A stretch of 64,000 nt of DNA, taken from positions 1 to 64,000 of the forward strand of contig NZ_FNEI01000018.1 of assembly GCF_900099975.1 (NCBI RefSeq), read 5' to 3'. The position numbers were made by a program, and so were the translations under genes. Shown piece after piece: positions 59,392-64,000 of the stretch. Under the pieces are notes generated by a model. The model made no database searches and was not told where the DNA came from. It worked only from the letters and a program-made list of their open reading frames with translations. The stretch is from Arthrobacter cupressi. Its GTDB lineage: Bacteria > Actinomycetota > Actinomycetes > Actinomycetales > Micrococcaceae. Positions within the stretch are counted from its first letter, which is position 1, and each line of letters begins with the position of its first letter.

Positions 59392-60468
59392 ATGGCATCC
59401 CTCCTTCCGCGCCGTGCCCTGCTCAAGACCGCAGGCAGCGCGACTGCCGCGCTTGCCGCCGTCGCACTTTCCCTGACGGCCTGCTCCACCGGCCCGGCCT
59501 CCACCGGCACCCAAAGCGAGACGGCAGCGTCCAGCGCCGCACAGTTCCCGGTGACCATTAAGAACGTCTTCGGCGAGACCACCATCAAGGAACAGCCCAA
59601 GCGCGTCGTCACCATCTCCTGGGTGAACGACGACGTCGCCCTGGCCCTTGGCGTGGTTCCTGTTGGTGTCCCGAAGAACGAGTGGGGCAACAACAGCAAG
59701 GGCTCCACCCCGTGGAAGGACGCCGCCCTCGAAAAGCTCGGCGCCTCCTTCGGCAGCGACAAGGCCCCGGTCCAGTTCTCTGAGGCCGACGGCGTCAACT
59801 TCACCGAGATCGCCAAACTGAACCCGGACGTCATCCTGGCCGCCTACTCCGGCCTCGAAGCAGCCGACTACAAGAAGCTCACTGAAATCGCCCCCGTGGT
59901 GGCCCAGCCGGAGCTCGCCTTCGGCACGCCGTGGCAGGAAGCCACCACCGTCATCGGCAAGGCCCTCGGCAAGACCGCCGAAGCAGAGAAGCTCGTCGCC
60001 GACACCGAGGCCGCCATCAAGGAGAAGGCCGCCAAGTACCCGCAGATCGCGGGCAAGACCTTCATCTGGGGCAACCTCGACCCGGCCAGCGCCGAGAACA
60101 CCGGCATCTACCTGGCCGCCGACAACCGTCCGCGCTTCCTCACCGAGATCGGCATGAAGGCTGCTCCCGTGGTGGAGGAGAAGTCCAAGGGCTCCAAGGA
60201 GTTCTTCGCCGCCTGGTCCGCCGAGAAGGCCAATGAGCTGGACTCCGACGTCTTCCTGACCTGGGTTGCGGATGCCAAGACCAAGGACCAGATCGTCAAG
60301 GACCCGCTGCTCAGCCAGATCCCGGCGGTGAAGAAGGGCGCCCTGGTGGCCGACCCGGACACCACCCTGACCCTGGCCACTTCCGCCGCCTCGCCGCTGA
60401 GCCTGCCATGGGCCCTGGACCAGTTCCTGCCCCAGCTCGCCGCCGCCGCCGACGCAGCCGGCAAGTAA
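59392..60468 (+). CDS. Siderophore-binding lipoprotein of an iron ABC importer
   Basis: A 358-residue ABC solute-binding protein (FepB/FhuD-type, PF01497). The lipobox LTAC with Cys31 follows a twin-Arg-like N terminus (PRRALLK). The body has IKEQPKRVVTISWVNDDVALALG, NPDVILAAYSGLE and the final DPLLSQIPAVKKGALVA. It binds ferric-siderophore at the membrane surface and passes it to the two permeases. First gene of the operon, directly under the iron box. Confidence 0.92.
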   Translation: MASLLPRRALLKTAGSATAALAAVALSLTACSTGPASTGTQSETAASSAAQFPVTIKNVFGETTIKEQPKRVVTISWVNDDVALALGVVPVGVPKNEWGNNSKGSTPWKDAALEKLGASFGSDKAPVQFSEADGVNFTEIAKLNPDVILAAYSGLEAADYKKLTEIAPVVAQPELAFGTPWQEATTVIGKALGKTAEAEKLVADTEAAIKEKAAKYPQIAGKTFIWGNLDPASAENTGIYLAADNRPRFLTEIGMKAAPVVEEKSKGSKEFFAAWSAEKANELDSDVFLTWVADAKTKDQIVKDPLLSQIPAVKKGALVADPDTTLTLATSAASPLSLPWALDQFLPQLAAAADAAGK

Positions 60469-60477
60469 CCACCACCC

Positions 60478-61581
60478 ATGACAAGCACGACGGCGGCCTC
60501 CTCCGGGAAGCGCGAACGTACAGTTACGGCCCCGAACGGGACCGAAACAGGGCCCCAACTGTACGTTCGCGCGGAGGTTCGCGCCCGGAAAGGCAAGCAG
60601 CCCGCCTGGCTGCTCGCCGCCGTCGTCGTGCTTGCCATTGCCTGCGGCGCCTCCCTCGCGGTGGGCGCCCGGGCCATCCCGCTCGAAACAGTCTGGGACG
60701 CCCTGGCCCATTTCGATCCGGCCGACGGCAACCACGCCGTGGTCCACGCCCGCATCCCGCGCACCGTGCTCGGCCTGCTGGCCGGCGGTGCACTGGGCCT
60801 GGCCGGCGCCGCGATGCAGGGCGTGGCCCGCAACCCCCTGGCCGACCCGGGCATCATGGGAGTCAACGCCGGGGCGGCGCTCGCCGTCGTCGGCGGCATC
60901 TACCTCTTCGGCATCACCGGCCTGACCGGCTACATCTGGTTCGCGTTCCTCGGCGCGGCGGTCGCCGCCACGGTCGTGTACCTGCTCGCGTCCACGGGCC
61001 GGGACGGCGCGACGCCGGTCAAGCTCGCCCTGGCGGGCGCGGCACTGAACGCCGGGCTCTACTCGCTGATGAACGTGGTGCTCGTCTCCAGCCAGGACAC
61101 CCTGGACCGTTTCCGGTTCTGGCAAGTGGGCAGTGTGGCCGGGCGCGACTGGTCCGTCATCCTGCCCGGCCTGCCATTCCTGGCGGCGGGCGCCCTGCTG
61201 GTTCTCTGCAGCGGCCGGGTACTCAACACCCTGGCCCTCGGCGACGACCTCGCCCGCGGACTCGGCCAGCGGGTGGGTCTCTCCCGCGGCATCGTGGCGC
61301 TCGGCGTGGTCCTGCTGTGCGGCTCCGCCACCGCGCTCGCCGGCCCCATCGCGTTCCTCGGCTTGGTCATCCCGCACGCCGTGCGCTTCTTCACAGGCCC
61401 GGACTACCGCTGGATCCTGCCCTTCTCCCTCGCCCTGGCCCCGGCCCTGCTCCTCGGCGCGGACGTCGTGGGCCGCGTGGCGCTCCCGCCCGGCGAAGTC
61501 CCCGCCGGCATCATGACCGCCATCATCGGCGCCCCGGTCTTCGTGTGGCTGGTCCGCCGCGGCAAGGGGGCCTCCCTGTGA
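60478..61581 (+). CDS. FecCD-family siderophore permease, first subunit
   Basis: A 367-residue transmembrane subunit with about nine to ten helices, of the FecCD/BtuC type. Coupling and family motifs include GLAGAAMQGVARNPLADPGIMG and GPIAFLGLVIPHAVRF. Before TM1 (which starts near WLLAAVVVLAIACG) lies an N-terminal cytoplasmic tail of 40 residues, most of which is encoded by the palindrome at 60511-60571: ERTVTAPNGTETGPQLYVRAE. Homologues lack such a tail as far as I know. The start is 9 bases after the binding-protein stop. It overlaps the second permease by four bases. Confidence 0.9.
   Translation: MTSTTAASSGKRERTVTAPNGTETGPQLYVRAEVRARKGKQPAWLLAAVVVLAIACGASLAVGARAIPLETVWDALAHFDPADGNHAVVHARIPRTVLGLLAGGALGLAGAAMQGVARNPLADPGIMGVNAGAALAVVGGIYLFGITGLTGYIWFAFLGAAVAATVVYLLASTGRDGATPVKLALAGAALNAGLYSLMNVVLVSSQDTLDRFRFWQVGSVAGRDWSVILPGLPFLAAGALLVLCSGRVLNTLALGDDLARGLGQRVGLSRGIVALGVVLLCGSATALAGPIAFLGLVIPHAVRFFTGPDYRWILPFSLALAPALLLGADVVGRVALPPGEVPAGIMTAIIGAPVFVWLVRRGKGASL
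60511..60571. repeat. In-frame palindrome, copy A, in the first permease gene
   Basis: Arms CGCGAACGTACAGTT (60511-60525) and AACTGTACGTTCGCG (60557-60571) are perfect 15-mers. The inner part has TACGGCCCC near the left arm and GGGCCCC near the right. Length keeps the frame open. The right half GGGCCCCAACTGTACGTTCG is identical in copy B. Confidence 0.9.
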
Positions 61582-62705
61582 GCCGCACTGTTGAGCGCGC
61601 CATTGTTGAGCCCGAACGTACAGTTGGCGCCCTGAAAACCGCGAAAAAGGGGCCCCAACTGTACGTTCGCGCAGAGCGCGCAGCAAAGGGGTTTAACCGG
61701 ACCTGGCTGCTCGCGGCCGCCGTCGTCATCCTGTTCGTGGCGAGCATCCTCCTCGGCAGCTACACGGTCACGGTGCCGGACTTCTTCACCATCGTCTGGG
61801 CACACCTCACCGGCGGCGAAAAGATCCCCGGAGCCAGCTTCATCGTCATGGAGAACAAATTGCCGCGGGCGATAGTCGGCCTGCTGACCGGCCTCGCCTT
61901 CGGCTTGTCCGGCGCGCTGTTCCAGACCATGCTCCGCAACCCGCTCGCCAGCCCGGACGTGATCGGCATCAGCCACGGCGCCAGCGCCTCCGCCGTCGTG
62001 GCGATCGTGGTCTTCGGCGCCTCCGGGGCCACGGTGTCCGCCGCGGCCCTGCTCGGAGCCCTCGCCGTCGCCCTGCTCATCTACCTGATCTCCCGCGGCG
62101 GAAACCTGCGCGGGAGCCGCGGCAATGCCGCCGGCAACCGGCTGGTCCTGGCCGGCGTCGGCATCGCGGCGGCCCTCGGCGCCGTGGTGAACTTCCTGAT
62201 GACCCGGGCGGACATCCGCACTGCCGCAGAAGCCCTCATTTGGCTCAACGGCTCCCTCAACCCGGCCACGTGGGAACGCATCGGAACCCTCCTGCCCGCC
62301 CTGTGCGTCCTGCTGCCCCTGGCGGCAGGCCTCGCCAAGCCGCTGCGCCTGCTGGAACTCGGCGACGACACCGCCGCCGGCCTCGGCGTCCGCGTCGGTG
62401 CGGTGCGGCTCGGCCTGGTGCTCACCGCCGTCGCACTCGCAGCGGTCGCGACGGCGGCAGCCGGCCCTGTCTCCTTCGTCGCCTTCCTTGCCGGGCCCAT
62501 CGCCCGCCGCGTCACCGGGAAGCCCAGCCTCCCGGCGTCGGCCCTCACCGGCGCCGTGATCGTCCTGGCCGCCGACTACTTCGCCTACAACCTGGCACCC
62601 CTGCTGCTGGACGGCACGGTGCTGCCGGTCGGCGTCGTCACCGGCGCCCTGGGTGCCCCGTTCCTGCTCTGGCTCCTGGCCACCTCCAACCGAAAGGACG
62701 CCTGA
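61578..62705 (+). CDS. FecCD-family siderophore permease, second subunit
   Basis: A 375-residue FecCD-type permease forming the heterodimer with the upstream subunit. Family motifs are GLLTGLAFGLSGALFQTML, RNPLASPDVIGISHGA and AGPVSFVAFLAGPIARRV. The GTG start at 61578 overlaps the previous stop (GTGA). The N-terminal tail before TM1 (WLLAAAVVILFVA) contains EPERTVGALKTAKKGPQLYV, coded by palindrome copy B at 61613-61669 and similar to the tail of the first permease. The frame is also open upstream, but only this start makes sense. Confidence 0.9.
   Translation: MSRTVERAIVEPERTVGALKTAKKGPQLYVRAERAAKGFNRTWLLAAAVVILFVASILLGSYTVTVPDFFTIVWAHLTGGEKIPGASFIVMENKLPRAIVGLLTGLAFGLSGALFQTMLRNPLASPDVIGISHGASASAVVAIVVFGASGATVSAAALLGALAVALLIYLISRGGNLRGSRGNAAGNRLVLAGVGIAAALGAVVNFLMTRADIRTAAEALIWLNGSLNPATWERIGTLLPALCVLLPLAAGLAKPLRLLELGDDTAAGLGVRVGAVRLGLVLTAVALAAVATAAAGPVSFVAFLAGPIARRVTGKPSLPASALTGAVIVLAADYFAYNLAPLLLDGTVLPVGVVTGALGAPFLLWLLATSNRKDA
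61613..61669. repeat. In-frame palindrome, copy B, in the second permease gene
   Basis: Arms CGAACGTACAGTTGG (61613-61627) and CCAACTGTACGTTCG (61655-61669), perfect 15-mers about 27 bases apart. The right half equals that of copy A over more than 20 bases. It encodes a peptide ending GPQLYVRAE, the same as copy A. Confidence 0.9.
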
Positions 62706-62706
62706 C

Positions 62707-63558
62707 ATGGCACGTCTCAGCGCCCGGGACCTGACACTGCAGTACGAGCAGCGCCGGGTCATCGAAGGTCTCCGCACGGAGATCCCCGAAGGCAAGGTGA
62801 CCATGATCGTGGGCGCCAACGGCTGCGGCAAATCCACCCTGCTCAGGGGCCTGTCCCGGCTGCTGAGGCCCGCTGCCGGGGCCGTGACCCTGGACGGCAA
62901 GGACATCCACAGCCGCCCGGCGAAGGAACTCGCCCGCACCCTCGGCCTGCTGCCGCAGCAGCCCACCGCTCCGGACGGCATCACGGTGCGCGACCTCGTG
63001 GGCCGCGGCCGCTACCCCCACCAGGCCTTCTTCCGCAACTGGAGCCACGGCGATTCCTCACCCCACGACCTCGCTGTGCGGAACGCCCTCGACGCGACCG
63101 CCACCACGGAGCTGGCGGACCGCATCGTGGACGAACTGTCCGGTGGGCAGCGCCAGCGCGTGTGGATCGCCATGGCCTTGGCCCAGGAAACCGAGGTCCT
63201 GCTGCTCGACGAACCCACCACCTACCTCGACCTCGCCCACCAGGTGGAAGTCCTGGATCTCGTCACGGACCTCAACCGCCGCCGCGGCACCACGGTGGCG
63301 ATCGTGCTCCACGACCTGAACCTCGCAGCACGCTACGCGGACCACGTCATCGCCATGAAGGACGGCGCCGTGGTGGCCGAAGGCACCGGCATCGACGTCA
63401 TCACCGAAGAACTCGTCCGCACCGTATTCGGCCTCGAATCCCGCGTGGTCCCGGACCCCGTCTCCGGAACCCCGTTGATCGTGCCGATCGGCCGCCACCA
63501 CTACCCGGCCCCGCAGGCCACCGAAACCACCAAACCCGCACTGGAGATCGCCTCATGA
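62707..63558 (+). CDS. Siderophore ABC importer ATPase (FepC-like)
   Basis: A 283-residue ABC ATPase energising the two permeases. Walker A is GANGCGKST, Q-loop LLPQQPT, signature LSGGQRQR, Walker B VLLLDEPT with TTYLDL, and switch His in IVLHDLNLAARYAD. Length and order match FepC/FhuC. The ATG at 62707 starts two bases after the previous stop. It overlaps the next gene by four bases (ATGA). Confidence 0.94.
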   Translation: MARLSARDLTLQYEQRRVIEGLRTEIPEGKVTMIVGANGCGKSTLLRGLSRLLRPAAGAVTLDGKDIHSRPAKELARTLGLLPQQPTAPDGITVRDLVGRGRYPHQAFFRNWSHGDSSPHDLAVRNALDATATTELADRIVDELSGGQRQRVWIAMALAQETEVLLLDEPTTYLDLAHQVEVLDLVTDLNRRRGTTVAIVLHDLNLAARYADHVIAMKDGAVVAEGTGIDVITEELVRTVFGLESRVVPDPVSGTPLIVPIGRHHYPAPQATETTKPALEIAS

Positions 63559-64000
63559 GCACGGAAACCGCACCGATGGCCAAAAGCTACGCCACCGAGC
63601 CCATGGTCCTGGCCTTCGACGTCACCGTCACCGCGGTCCAGGAAATCGGCCCCAACTTCCGCCGGGTCACCTTCGGGGGCTACTGCCTGCGCGATTTCGG
63701 CGTCTCCGGCCACACCCTGGACCTGCGCATCAAGCTGCTGATCCCCTCGCTCGACGCCGACGGCCGCACCATCCCGCTGCCCGCCTTCGAGATGGATAAG
63801 CTCGGCTGGTACCAGGAATGGCTCGCCATGGACCCCGCGGTACGCGGCGCCATGCGCACCTACACCGTCCGCCGCGAACGCCTCGACGCCGTCTACCCGG
63901 AGATCGACGTCGACTTCGTGATGCACTTCGACGACGACGGCAACGGCGGCCCCGCAGCCCAGTGGGCCCTGAACGCGAAGCCCGGGGATTCGCTGACAGT
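63555..64000 (+). CDS. Siderophore-interacting protein (ferric-siderophore reductase), 3' end outside window
   Basis: The first 148 residues of a SIP-family flavoprotein that reduces ferric-siderophores in the cytoplasm to release iron. The N-terminal FAD domain has NFRRVTFGGYCLRDFG, the FAD-binding RTYTVRRERLD and VDFVMHFDDDGNGGPAAQWA. The ATG overlaps the ATPase stop (ATGA). The C-terminal NAD-binding half lies beyond the window. Confidence 0.9.
   Translation, partial: MSTETAPMAKSYATEPMVLAFDVTVTAVQEIGPNFRRVTFGGYCLRDFGVSGHTLDLRIKLLIPSLDADGRTIPLPAFEMDKLGWYQEWLAMDPAVRGAMRTYTVRRERLDAVYPEIDVDFVMHFDDDGNGGPAAQWALNAKPGDSLT

Noticed and set aside
60408..62705. A single open frame reading through both permease genes
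   Set aside because: The first permease is encoded in another frame with clear membrane motifs. In the long frame the upstream part is Arg/Pro-rich nonsense, and a GTG overlapping the previous stop starts the second permease.
1..64000. CRISPR array
   Set aside because: No regularly spaced direct repeats were found. The tandem repeats at 12518 and 24311 have no spacers.

Overview
The window is high-G+C actinobacterial chromosome, most like Arthrobacter or Pseudarthrobacter (Micrococcales). The evidence is the strong G/C bias at third codon positions, many GTG starts with AAGGAG-type ribosome sites, translational overlaps (ATGA, GTGA), and families common in that group: a PKD-type C-terminal fragment, a DUF6318-like lipoprotein, LGFP repeats, DUF4383, DUF3817, JetABC and an IdeR-type iron box. 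This assignment is inferred from gene content. No rRNA, tRNA or CRISPR array was recognised.

Layout. 1-365: the 3' part of an IS481-type transposase running in from the left edge, then rraA. 983-5398: a major facilitator permease, a secreted FG-GAP protein and a TetR regulator. 5679-14668: malic enzyme, small membrane and VOC proteins, a two-component system, an ArsR/SRPBCC pair with a tandem operator, and a LysE/Lrp divergent pair. 14684-17400: a WXG100-headed protein with a partner lipoprotein, and a second Lrp regulator. 17759-25604: glutamyl-Q tRNA synthetase, a beta-lactamase-fold hydrolase, a HipBA module behind an NYN-domain gene with twin operators, LtrA, and a GNAT-AAA fusion.

25779-33043 is a complete non-phosphorylating L-fucose pathway: alpha-fucosidase, mutarotase, fucose dehydrogenase, fuconolactonase, fuconate dehydratase, 2-keto-3-deoxyfuconate dehydrogenase and diketo-acid hydrolase, with a FadR-type regulator. 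33175-34755 is a DHA2 drug-efflux permease with an operator inside its promoter. 34811-39718 is an asparagine/aspartate operon (GntR regulator, asparaginase, aspartase, permease). 39963-53201 holds mixed housekeeping and secreted proteins, including a metzincin with LGFP repeats.

53435-59254 carries jetA, jetB and jetC (mksF, mksE, mksB), the condensin part of a Wadjet plasmid-restriction system. The nuclease gene jetD is not downstream. Half of a palindromic repeat that occurs complete elsewhere in the window begins on the jetC stop codon. 59392-64000 is an IdeR-type siderophore uptake operon (binding lipoprotein, two permeases, ATPase, siderophore-interacting reductase). Each of its two permease genes carries an in-frame palindromic repeat in its N-terminal codons, with the same right half.

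The most unusual points are the jetD-less Wadjet locus, the protein-coding palindromes in both permeases, the twin-operator NYN-HipBA module and the GNAT-AAA fusion with a repeat-built linker.
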